From positions 1 to 34,227 of the forward strand of contig JASJGJ010000112.1 of NCBI GenBank assembly GCA_033791605.1: 34,227 nt of DNA, written 5' to 3'. The first letter of the stretch is position 1. Each line of letters opens with the position of its first letter. The notes under the pieces were generated by a model. That model did not search any database, was not told the origin of the DNA, and saw only the letters and a program-made list of their open reading frames with translations. This DNA comes from Porticoccus sp033791605. Lineage in GTDB: Bacteria > Pseudomonadota > Gammaproteobacteria > Pseudomonadales > Porticoccaceae. Positions 8,756-15,825 of the stretch are shown piece by piece. A program made the position numbers and the translations under genes.

Positions 8756-9397
8756 TTATGTATCAGTACCACAGCCGATGGCACTGAAATGCGGCAGCCA
8801 ACTTTTAGGTAAGTGCCGTAAATCCTGTGGTTCATCAATATCATGCAAAGGCGTAAATGATTTGAGCGTCCAGCGTTCCGCCAATATCCGTTGCCGCGTA
8901 AGCAGAGCTACCGAAGCAGTGCTCCAAGGCATGTCAGCGAATACCGGAGCCAGGTGACGATTCAAGCCCAACAATGCATACCCACCATCGCTCACCGGCA
9001 CCATACAAGTATCGTAGTGATCTAACGCCAATGCAGCCTTACGGAGTTTTTCAGCTGTAAGGCTTGGGCAATCGCTACCGATTAACAAAATGGATTCGCC
9101 ACTAGCAGTTACTCGCTGAGATGTTCTAGCTAAACGTTCGCCTAAGTCGCCTTCTCCTTGCTCGGACCATGCGAGTGCAGGGGGTAAAGCTAATTCCTTC
9201 CAGACCGGATGTAGCGTCGTCGGTGATACACAAAGTTCCACCGGCCCGATATTGGCCATGAAAGCTTGCTCAACGGTATGGCTCAGCAATCTTCTGGCTA
9301 ATTGTGCTGAGCTATCCAAACCTAACGCAGGTATTAATCGTGTTTTCGCCATACCAGGTAAAGGCGCTTTGGCGAATATCACAATTCGTACAGCCAT
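8756..9397 (-). CDS. TIGR04282-family glycosyltransferase (arsenosugar biosynthesis)
   Basis: This is a 213-residue GT-A/CofC-like nucleotidyl- or glycosyltransferase of the family named TIGR04282, which is associated with arsenosugar clusters. Visible motifs are the nucleotide-binding start FAKAPLPGMAKTRL (8-21), the metal-binding SDCP (108-111), DGGY (137-140) and HDID (186-189). The proposed role is activation or attachment of the sugar aglycone (for example glycerol) to the ribosyl arsenical, but no member's precise reaction can be assigned here. The start ATG at 9397 shares a base with the TAA of the upstream gene (TAATG) and has AGGAA upstream. The long frame to 9538 runs inside its neighbour. 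Confidence 0.87.
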   Translation of the reverse strand: MAVRIVIFAKAPLPGMAKTRLIPALGLDSSAQLARRLLSHTVEQAFMANIGPVELCVSPTTLHPVWKELALPPALAWSEQGEGDLGERLARTSQRVTASGESILLIGSDCPSLTAEKLRKAALALDHYDTCMVPVSDGGYALLGLNRHLAPVFADMPWSTASVALLTRQRILAERWTLKSFTPLHDIDEPQDLRHLPKSWLPHFSAIGCGTDT

Positions 9398-10101
9398 TAA
9401 AAATATTCCTTTGCCAGTTTTTCTACCGAAACACCACGCCAATATGCCCAACGTAATCGCCACATCAGCAATACGGTATGCCACAGACCGTGTGTTAGCC
9501 AACGGCGTCCGGAGGTTGTAACCTTGGTGCAGAGACATGCGGGATGATTAACTTTTCGTAGCTGCTTGGATAATTCAATATCTTCCATTAAGAGCTGCTC
9601 AGTAAAACCACCTGCTTTTTCAAATAGTTCTCTTTGCACAAAAATAGCTTGGTCTCCTGTAGCAATACCTGTGAGCCGCGAGCGCATATTCATAAAGAAG
9701 GCAATCACAGTAAGCATGAGTGCATCTCCGCTGATACGAATATCAAAGCGGCCCCAAAGATGGCCCTTTAAAGCACTAGAAATCTGTTCGAGACCATCAT
9801 TTGGCATGCGTGTATCGGCGTGTAGGAATAACAAAGCTGTGCCTTTGGCCTGTGCCGCACCCGCATTCATTTGCGAGGCGCGACCCTGAACTGAACGTAT
9901 CACCTTAAAGCCAATGGCTTCAGCCACATCTGCGGAGCCATCATCGCTGCCGCCGTCAACCAGTAAAATTTCACAACCTCGTCGCTGCCAATACTGTAAA
10001 TGAGTCATCAGTTCGGGTAGCAATTCAATTTCATTGAGAATTGGCACGATGATAGAGAGCGCTGGACGGAGCTGATGTATAGGATTCTGATTATTTTCCA
10101 T
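9397..10101 (-). CDS. TIGR04283-family glycosyltransferase (arsenosugar biosynthesis)
   Basis: This is a family-2 (GT-A) glycosyltransferase of 234 residues, matching the TIGR04283 arsenosugar-cluster family. It has SIIVPILNE (16-24), DGGSDDGS (49-56), a metal-binding HADT (94-97), GDQAIF (149-154) and the catalytic acidic motif MEDIEL (172-177). A C-terminal hydrophobic stretch (about 205-220) could attach it to the membrane. I give ATG 10101; ATG 10116 is also possible and neither has a strong ribosome site. Either start overlaps the DUF547 gene (11 or 26 bases), and the stop is fused to the start of the TIGR04282 gene, so translation is likely coupled through all three. Confidence 0.88.
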   Translation of the reverse strand: MENNQNPIHQLRPALSIIVPILNEIELLPELMTHLQYWQRRGCEILLVDGGSDDGSADVAEAIGFKVIRSVQGRASQMNAGAAQAKGTALLFLHADTRMPNDGLEQISSALKGHLWGRFDIRISGDALMLTVIAFFMNMRSRLTGIATGDQAIFVQRELFEKAGGFTEQLLMEDIELSKQLRKVNHPACLCTKVTTSGRRWLTHGLWHTVLLMWRLRWAYWRGVSVEKLAKEYF

Positions 10102-10906
10102 TAAGCCGCCAGTCATAATCCAAAAACTCAATATTGGCACTACCTTTTTTTAGTTTTTCTACGAACGATGTTGAAATGCCTACCACCTCCGCATGAGCTA
10201 GTAAAAAATCTTCTAAGCGGTTGAAGCCTTTCCAGCCCTTCTCAAAATCTTCACGATACCACTTGAAAATCGACGATAGTTTAATGGTCGTATCTTCAGC
10301 GTAATTACGGCTTCGATCACTGAGGAATAAAGCCGTTTGTTGGCTCAACTGTTGGTCAAGTTTAGTACCAACATAGGCTTCCGATCGCAATGATGGACAG
10401 CCGATGCTGGCGCAGTTGACGGCAAAGTGAATACGGGGGTCGTTATAACGCCCAGAGCCACGAATCAAATCGTGCTCGATATCATCCAGTGAACGAGTCT
10501 TACTCAGTAAGGAAATAAACTCTTTATTCCAGGGTGAGCTAAGCCAGCTTCCCAGCTCTTTGATCGACTGTATTTCCGGCCACGCTGTCAGAATTAACTC
10601 TACGGTCCAAGCATTGTAGGCGTTGATCAAAAAAGCCAACTGGTCTTGTTTCGACCACTGGTTAAATTGCTGCTCTGAGACAGCAGCAAGCGAATCCAAA
10701 TACTGCTTGAGAGTTTGGCGATCCCGCATCATGGCTTGGTAATCGACCACTGTGGATTTGCCACCTTCCTGCAGCTGCACATGACTCTTCAGTAGGGAGT
10801 CCCAAAGTGCATGATCGAAACTGGCGGGTTTAGCCGGTTCAGCCCACATTGTCTGTGCTGCCAAAAAGCTTAGTATTACGATCGTTAATATCTTTTTTAT
10901 CACCAT
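10091..10906 (-). CDS. Exported DUF547 protein
   Basis: This 271-residue protein has a signal peptide (about 1-22, ending in TMWA) and a DUF547 domain. The domain signatures are INAYNAWTV and HFAVNCASIGCPSL, the latter with two conserved cysteines, plus the conserved FKWYREDF. DUF547 resembles a transglutaminase/cysteine-peptidase-type fold in some analyses, but its function is unproven. The start ATG has GGAG and GAGG upstream. It overlaps the end of the preceding FAD oxidoreductase gene by 68 bases, an unusually long overlap. DUF547 genes are often found next to the two TIGR0428x glycosyltransferases, which supports membership of the same pathway. Confidence 0.85.
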   Translation of the reverse strand: MVIKKILTIVILSFLAAQTMWAEPAKPASFDHALWDSLLKSHVQLQEGGKSTVVDYQAMMRDRQTLKQYLDSLAAVSEQQFNQWSKQDQLAFLINAYNAWTVELILTAWPEIQSIKELGSWLSSPWNKEFISLLSKTRSLDDIEHDLIRGSGRYNDPRIHFAVNCASIGCPSLRSEAYVGTKLDQQLSQQTALFLSDRSRNYAEDTTIKLSSIFKWYREDFEKGWKGFNRLEDFLLAHAEVVGISTSFVEKLKKGSANIEFLDYDWRLNGK

Positions 10907-13055
10907 GACCTCGTCTCCAGGAATGATATTTTTCTAACCATACCAGCACGCGCTGTGGCGCATGCGCTCGCTTCCACTCGCCAGCGGCATATTTGTTGGC
11001 CTCGGCCCATGTGGGATATGCGTGAATGGTACTCAGGATCTTGTTCAGACCTAAGCCATGCTTCATTGCCAACACGAATTCCGCCATCAAATCACCGCCG
11101 TGCTCACCTACAATCGTGACGCCAAGAATGCGGTCCTTGCCCGGCGCTGTTAGCACCTTCACAAATCCATGAGCGGCACCATCGGTAATAGCGCGATCTA
11201 AGTCGTCCAGTTCGTAGCGAGTCACCTCAACAGCAATACCTTTTTCCTTGGCTTCCTGCTCGTTAAGCCCCACCCGAGCCACTTCAGGGTCGATAAAGGT
11301 GGTCCATGGGATTACACGGTAATCAACCTTGAATTTTTTGAATTGTCCGAATAAGGCATTAACGGCTGCATACCAGGCTTGATGGGCTGCTGTATGGGTA
11401 AATTGGTAAGGGCCAGCCACATCCCCCGCAGCAAAAATATTGGGATACAGGGTTTCCAGATAGTCGTTGGTCACGATGGTACGGTTGGTTTCGATGCCCA
11501 GCTCTTCAAGGCCATAGCCTTGCAGTCTCGCCACACGACCGACCGCGCAGAGCAAGGCATCGAATTCGATGATTTTTTCCTGGCCATTGTGTTCCACAAC
11601 AATAAACTTGCCTTTGCTGTTCTGTTCACAGCGCAACGCCTTGTGATCAGTCAGCACGGTGACACCATCACTTTCCATTGACGCGGTAGCTAGCGCTGAA
11701 ACGTCTTCATCTTCACGCATCATGATGCGTGGAGCCATCTCTACCTGAACAACCTCGGAACCTAAGCGCGAAAAACTCTGGGCTAGCTCGCAACCAATAG
11801 GGCCTCCGCCCAACACCACTAATCGTTTTGGCGCTTGCTCCAGTTTGGCAAATTCATCCCACAGCGTATCGCTGGTGACATAACCCACCTCTTCAATACC
11901 CGGTAGCGGTGGTACAAATGGCTTTGCGCCGGTAGCTAACACGATGGCTCGGCTGGTGAGGTGTTGAACACTTCCATCGTGATGCTTGATTTCTACGGTC
12001 CAAGGGTCGATCAGTTTGGCATAGGCTTGGATCACCTCGACACCTAAATCTTCATAACGCTCGACACTGTCGTGCGGTTCGACCTTGGCAATGACTTCGT
12101 GAACGCGTTGCATCACTTTTCTAAAGGTGAATTTTGGATTGGCATCCTCTAAGCCGTAATGGCTTGCATTACGCATTTGCTGCGCCAGCTTTGCGCTTTT
12201 AATAAGCGCCTTGCTGGGCACGCAGCCATAGTTAAGGCAGTCACCACCCATTTTATGGGCTTCTATAAGCGTAACTTTTGCTTTAACCGCAGCGGCAATA
12301 TAGGCCGTAACCAAACCTCCCGCACCGGCACCAATCACGATCAGGTTGCGGTCAAAGTGCTTAGGTTTTTGATATCGAGCATAAACACGGCGCGCTTTAA
12401 TAACAGCCAACAATTTTTTTGCAATGAAGGGAAAGAGTCCCAGCAAGGCAAATGACAGCAGCAACGATGGCGACAAAATCCCCGACAAACTATCCAGTTG
12501 TGCCAGTTGTGTACCTGCGTTTACGAAAACAAGTGTGCCCGCTAACATACCAATCTGACTAACCCAATAAAACGTGGCTGCGCGGATGGGGGTAAGACCC
12601 AGCAACAGGTTGATTAAAAAGAAGGGGAATATAGGCACTAACCGTAACGTGAAAAGATAGAATGCCCCGTCTTTTTCAATACCTTCGTTAATGGGTTTTA
12701 GACGATCACCAAAACGTTTTTGCACGGCTTCGCTTAATAAATATCGCGAGACTAGGAAGGCAAGGGTAGCGCCTAGTGAGCTGGCAAAGGACACAATTAC
12801 CGTCCCCCACATCAGACCAAACAAGGCGCCGGCCGCCAAGGTCATAACGGCGGCACCGGGAAGCGATAGGGCGGTAACCACAACGTACAGTAATAGGAAG
12901 GCACCGCCGACGATTAAGGGGCGTGCTTGACGCCAAGATTCGAATTGTGCCAGCCCGCTTTTCAACCCGTCTAATGTAAGCAAGTGATCGAGATCAAAAT
13001 AAAAAAAGCCAGCAACCATCGCGGCTATCACAGTTAATAATATTACCTTCTTCAT
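10839..13055 (-). CDS. TVP38/TMEM64 membrane domain fused to FAD-dependent pyridine nucleotide-disulfide oxidoreductase
   Basis: This is a two-part protein of 738 residues. Residues 1-~220 are a TVP38/TMEM64 (DedA-like SNARE-associated) membrane domain with helices and the GAAVMTLAAGALFG and RLVPIFPFFLIN signatures. Residues ~235-715 are a mercuric-reductase/dihydrolipoamide-dehydrogenase-like enzyme: FAD motif GAGAGG (242-247), redox disulfide C273/C278 in GGDCLNYGCVPSK, NAD(P) motif VLGGGPIGCELA, second FAD motif FAAGDVAGP, and the C-terminal HAYPTWAE carrying the active-site His (H678). The paired C-terminal cysteines of true MerA and an N-terminal MerA metal-binding domain are absent, so it is not a classical mercury reductase. 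Lying between arsS and the glycosyltransferases, it may reduce a thiol, disulfide or arsenical at the membrane (inference). The ATG has GAGG upstream. The last ~22 residues are encoded in the overlap with the DUF547 gene and look like a late extension. Confidence 0.9.
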   Translation of the reverse strand: MKKVILLTVIAAMVAGFFYFDLDHLLTLDGLKSGLAQFESWRQARPLIVGGAFLLLYVVVTALSLPGAAVMTLAAGALFGLMWGTVIVSFASSLGATLAFLVSRYLLSEAVQKRFGDRLKPINEGIEKDGAFYLFTLRLVPIFPFFLINLLLGLTPIRAATFYWVSQIGMLAGTLVFVNAGTQLAQLDSLSGILSPSLLLSFALLGLFPFIAKKLLAVIKARRVYARYQKPKHFDRNLIVIGAGAGGLVTAYIAAAVKAKVTLIEAHKMGGDCLNYGCVPSKALIKSAKLAQQMRNASHYGLEDANPKFTFRKVMQRVHEVIAKVEPHDSVERYEDLGVEVIQAYAKLIDPWTVEIKHHDGSVQHLTSRAIVLATGAKPFVPPLPGIEEVGYVTSDTLWDEFAKLEQAPKRLVVLGGGPIGCELAQSFSRLGSEVVQVEMAPRIMMREDEDVSALATASMESDGVTVLTDHKALRCEQNSKGKFIVVEHNGQEKIIEFDALLCAVGRVARLQGYGLEELGIETNRTIVTNDYLETLYPNIFAAGDVAGPYQFTHTAAHQAWYAAVNALFGQFKKFKVDYRVIPWTTFIDPEVARVGLNEQEAKEKGIAVEVTRYELDDLDRAITDGAAHGFVKVLTAPGKDRILGVTIVGEHGGDLMAEFVLAMKHGLGLNKILSTIHAYPTWAEANKYAAGEWKRAHAPQRVLVWLEKYHSWRRGHGDKKDINDRNTKLFGSTDNVG

Positions 13056-13112
13056 TAAAATTACCTCGTCATTTGAACTTGTTGGCGGATCGGCATCATG
13101 TTTTTTTGCTTG

Positions 13113-14066
13113 CTATAATTTACCGCCACAGCTGCTGCCTTGGCCGGCAGTACAACCGAAACAGTGCTCTGCCACACAAATCGATGTGCCCTCCAGATCA
13201 TTTTCCAACACATCACGCAAATGTTGACGTTTACCTCCGCCTAAAGACAAATCCAATTGTTGATTGAAATCGCAATCGTATAAATAGCCTTGCCAATCTA
13301 CGCTTAACAGCGATCGACACATGACTTGATCAAGATTTTCTTCTATGAAGTTATCTTTTAGTAGCTTCAAATAGCCGTTAAATTGGCCTTTAGATATTAA
13401 GGTAGAACCAAAACGCTTAATGGGCATGTTGGCCAATGCGTACAGATTATTGAATTCAATACCAAAATGAATGCGTAGTTCTCGCTTGAAATCGCTTTCC
13501 AGCGTCTGCTGGTTGGGGGGCAGTGTCGCCCCCTGAGGGTTGTAAACAAGATTAAGACGCAATTTGCTGTCCACGCCACCATAACCAAGCGCATTAAGCT
13601 TTTGTAACGCGGCAATGCTTTTATCAAAGACACCTTCGCCGCGTTGCTTATCAACGTTCTCGAGTGAATAACAGGGTAGTGATGCGACAACCTCCACGTG
13701 GTTTTCCGCTAGGAATTCCGCCAGGCCGTTTTGGCCGGGTTCAAATAAAATAGTGAGGTTGCAACGGTCGATAACGTGCACGTCAGCAGCACGGGCTGCG
13801 GCTACCAAATAACGAAAATCATCGTGCAATTCAGGTGCGCCGCCGGTCAGATCCAGAGTTTTAATACCGCGAGCCTTAATGGTCGGGACGATCAACTCCA
13901 GCGTATCTCTATCCATCATCTCTGTGCGATGAGGCCCTGCATTGACATGGCAGTGCAGGCAACGTTGATTGCATTTGTAACCAAGGTTGACTTGTAGGGT
14001 CTCTAGGCTTTGGCGCTGGATGGGCGGAAAATCAGTCACTTCCAAAAGGGATAAGGTTGCGTGCAT
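13113..14066 (-). CDS. arsS: Arsenosugar biosynthesis radical SAM protein ArsS
   Basis: ArsS is the radical SAM enzyme that joins the 5'-deoxyadenosyl group to a dimethylated arsenical, the step that creates the arsenosugar skeleton. The 317-residue protein has the radical SAM cluster motif CX3CX2C (C32, C36, C39), LDLTGGAPEL (71-80) near the SAM site, and the ArsS C-terminal (DUF3641-type) domain. That domain has cysteines C250, C265, C297, C302, C305 and C313, ending in GCTAGQGSSCGGKL. These probably hold auxiliary iron-sulfur clusters. Many homologues use selenocysteine in this tail, but here all positions are sense codons and the gene ends in TAG. I chose ATG 14066 (GGAG 8 bases upstream); the longer frame reaches through the promoter and is excluded. 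It is the first gene of the arsenosugar operon. Confidence 0.93.
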   Translation of the reverse strand: MHATLSLLEVTDFPPIQRQSLETLQVNLGYKCNQRCLHCHVNAGPHRTEMMDRDTLELIVPTIKARGIKTLDLTGGAPELHDDFRYLVAAARAADVHVIDRCNLTILFEPGQNGLAEFLAENHVEVVASLPCYSLENVDKQRGEGVFDKSIAALQKLNALGYGGVDSKLRLNLVYNPQGATLPPNQQTLESDFKRELRIHFGIEFNNLYALANMPIKRFGSTLISKGQFNGYLKLLKDNFIEENLDQVMCRSLLSVDWQGYLYDCDFNQQLDLSLGGGKRQHLRDVLENDLEGTSICVAEHCFGCTAGQGSSCGGKL

Positions 14067-14108
14067 CGGGCACTCCAATGTTTGAGGGCAAAAAGTCAGT
14101 GTTTGCAG

Positions 14109-14139
14109 ATTAGTCGGGGTTGACCCACAATTTCTTACA
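14109..14139 (-). promoter_or_regulatory. Candidate alternative-sigma promoter for the arsS operon
   Basis: TGTAAGAAAT (14139-14130), 13 unrelated bases, then CGACTAAT (14116-14109), read on the minus strand. The match to the sequence before arsM is exact at these 18 positions and in spacing. The -10 part ends 42 bases before the arsS ATG, giving an expected short leader of about 35 bases. Confidence 0.72.
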
Positions 14140-14541
14140 GATAAATTGATGATGGTTGAAAGTTTGTATGTAAACCTAGGTAGTTTGTGCAATTAAAATC
14201 GAGTCAGGGCCATAAGGTGGCAATCGCAAAAAATCATTTGCCAGACTAACAGCTACCAACGCTACCCGGACTCTCGCCAAAAGTGGAAAAGGTAGAATAA
14301 TAAATTCAATTAACAGGAGTAAATTCAGTGCCGTTCTCTGCACCGGAGCCCCTCATCAATAGATAAATGATGAAAAGACCTAGGCTATATACACCTGTTT
14401 GAACGTGATTCGCCAGCGTTCGGGGGGTCCAAAGACTGATGTGACTAGCTAGGGCAATGGCGCTTGCTGAGACTATTTATAGCAAAGCATTAAAATGGGC
14501 TGCTTGCTCGTTACTTGAGGTTGAAGCAAGCGCTCAATGAG
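14140..14541. other. Intergenic stretch between arsS promoter and anti-sigma gene
   Basis: These ~400 bases separate the sigma/anti-sigma unit from the arsS operon. I see no convincing gene. On the plus strand a good ribosome site (AGGAG, 14316-14320) precedes a GTG at 14328 that opens only 12 codons before TAA at 14364. It may be a relic of a deleted gene or chance. No strong terminator was found. Confidence 0.45.
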
Positions 14542-14772
14542 TTAATCTCGACGATCATCATCGTTATCAGCTGTGCCCTCATGGTTTTTTTCCCCTTGGG
14601 TACCCTTTGCATATTCATGCGTAAGTTTGCGTAATGTGCTCATTTGCTTGCCAAAATTACGGCAGCCAGAGCACATCATGGTGTGGACTTTGAGTGCTGC
14701 GCGCTCTTTTAAAGACAATTGACGCTCTTGAGCATCAGAAAGTAGACGGGTGACTTGTTGGCAGTTCATCAT
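14542..14772 (-). CDS. Small zinc-finger anti-sigma factor
   Basis: This 76-residue protein has the ZAS (zf-HC2) pattern: C4 and then H30-x3-C34-x2-C37. Such proteins bind their cognate ECF-type sigma factor and often release it when metal is lost or thiols are modified. It has no membrane segment, so it should be cytosolic, and it ends in a very acidic/charged tail (TADNDDDRRD). It overlaps the sigma gene by 4 bases (ATGA); a second in-frame ATG at 14769 is equally possible. Given the neighbouring arsM/arsS operons, a thiol-reactive signal such as arsenite is a plausible trigger, but this is inference. Confidence 0.85.
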   Translation of the reverse strand: MMNCQQVTRLLSDAQERQLSLKERAALKVHTMMCSGCRNFGKQMSTLRKLTHEYAKGTQGEKNHEGTADNDDDRRD

Positions 14773-15398
14773 GGTTTTTCACCTTCACTAAACCAGTGGT
14801 TTTCCAAGCATTCACGTAAGCGCAAACGGGCACGGTATAGCATGACATGCAGGTTGCTGGTGGTAATACTAAGCTTTTCACAGATTTCGGCACTATCCAA
14901 TTCGATAAACTCCCGCATCATAAATAAACGCGACTGGTTTTCTGGTAGGCCACTTAAGCAGGTTTCGAATACTCGCCAAAAATGATCGTTCTTGACGGAT
15001 TCCATCGGCTGGGACCAAGCAGCGGGGCGTTCATCCACTTGCCAAAACCCCTTGCTATTAAACAGCTCATCAAGATTTTCTCCATCTTCATTATCGCGCA
15101 ACAAGTGACTGGCTTCGACGGTTCGTTGTCGCTTGCGCAGCACGTCGGCGATTTTATTTTTGAGAATAGCAAACACCCAAGTTTTCATTGCAGAGTGCCG
15201 GTTAAAAGAACCAGCATTTTTCAATGCGCCAATCAACGCTTCTTGCACGGCATCCTCTGCCAATGCTTCATCTCTTAGTTGCTGGGTGGCAAACTTCAGC
15301 ATCAGAACGCGTAACTCTTTGAGGTACACAGGATCCGTTAAATTTATATTATTGGAATCCTCTGTTTCGGTGTCCGAGGTTTGCTCAATATCCATCAT
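14769..15398 (-). CDS. ECF-like RNA polymerase sigma-70 factor
   Basis: This is an alternative sigma factor of 209 residues. Region 2 runs from about residue 30 to 95 (core-binding and -10 reading, with AEDAVQEALIGALKN and MKTWVFAILKNKIADVLRKR). A variable linker follows, then region 4 (about 140-200), with LPENQSRLFMMREF and a helix-turn-helix around EICEKLSITTSNLHVMLYRAR. It resembles the sigma-70 subgroup called TIGR02943, although I cannot verify the subgroup. GGAG precedes the ATG ATG start. It is translationally coupled to the zinc-finger anti-sigma gene. It is the best candidate for reading the shared promoters of arsS and arsM. No copy of that promoter lies before its own gene, so simple autoregulation is not apparent. 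Confidence 0.9.
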   Translation of the reverse strand: MMDIEQTSDTETEDSNNINLTDPVYLKELRVLMLKFATQQLRDEALAEDAVQEALIGALKNAGSFNRHSAMKTWVFAILKNKIADVLRKRQRTVEASHLLRDNEDGENLDELFNSKGFWQVDERPAAWSQPMESVKNDHFWRVFETCLSGLPENQSRLFMMREFIELDSAEICEKLSITTSNLHVMLYRARLRLRECLENHWFSEGEKP

Positions 15399-15825
15399 TA
15401 CTCCTTGCGGTTTGGTTTTTTTCTATTCTATAGAACGCCACAGCGTGAGGTGCCATAAAGTTTAATAATGCCTGCTCCCAAACAACCTCTAGACCGTTGA
15501 GAAAGTGACGGCCCTGATGGATCATGTTCAATAAAGTGCCCACCATTAGGGAGTCTCGCAAAGCATTGATCGCGATACGACCCTTTATCAGAATTTTGCC
15601 AAAACGTCTCATGGTAAAGAGCCATTGGAGTCTGTCGGCTTTCGGCTTCAGTCCGGTGGTAGTGCCCGTCGAGTTACACAATTTTGAATTGGCTGGGTTA
15701 CTTTTTTCTTCTATCGTTGACGTTTTTTTATGTTATTAGTTGCTGTCATTTTTAATATATCCTCAACAGGCTAGTGGTCGAATATCTCTAACTTGGGGAG
15801 GCCCTTTCCTCCCCTAATCCGTCTG
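15399..15825. other. Intergenic stretch between sigma factor gene and CMD gene
   Basis: These 427 bases contain open frames on both strands (up to 98 codons, minus strand 15385-15681), but none matches a family I know and the longest overlaps the sigma start. Near 15797-15816 a GC-rich inverted repeat (GGGGAGG, 6-base loop, CCTCCCC) follows the CMD gene on its strand. It could be a weak terminator, but it lacks a T tract. Confidence 0.4.

Noticed and set aside
10839..13055. Mercuric reductase (merA)
   Set aside because: The C-terminal cysteine pair, a MerA metal-binding domain and other mer genes are missing.
13113..13115. Readthrough or selenocysteine at the arsS stop
   Set aside because: The stop is TAG and the expected Cys/Sec-rich tail is already complete.
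15385..15681. 98-codon minus-strand frame and a 71-codon plus-strand frame, possible transposase remnant
   Set aside because: Neither matches a known family by eye, and the first overlaps the start of the sigma factor gene.
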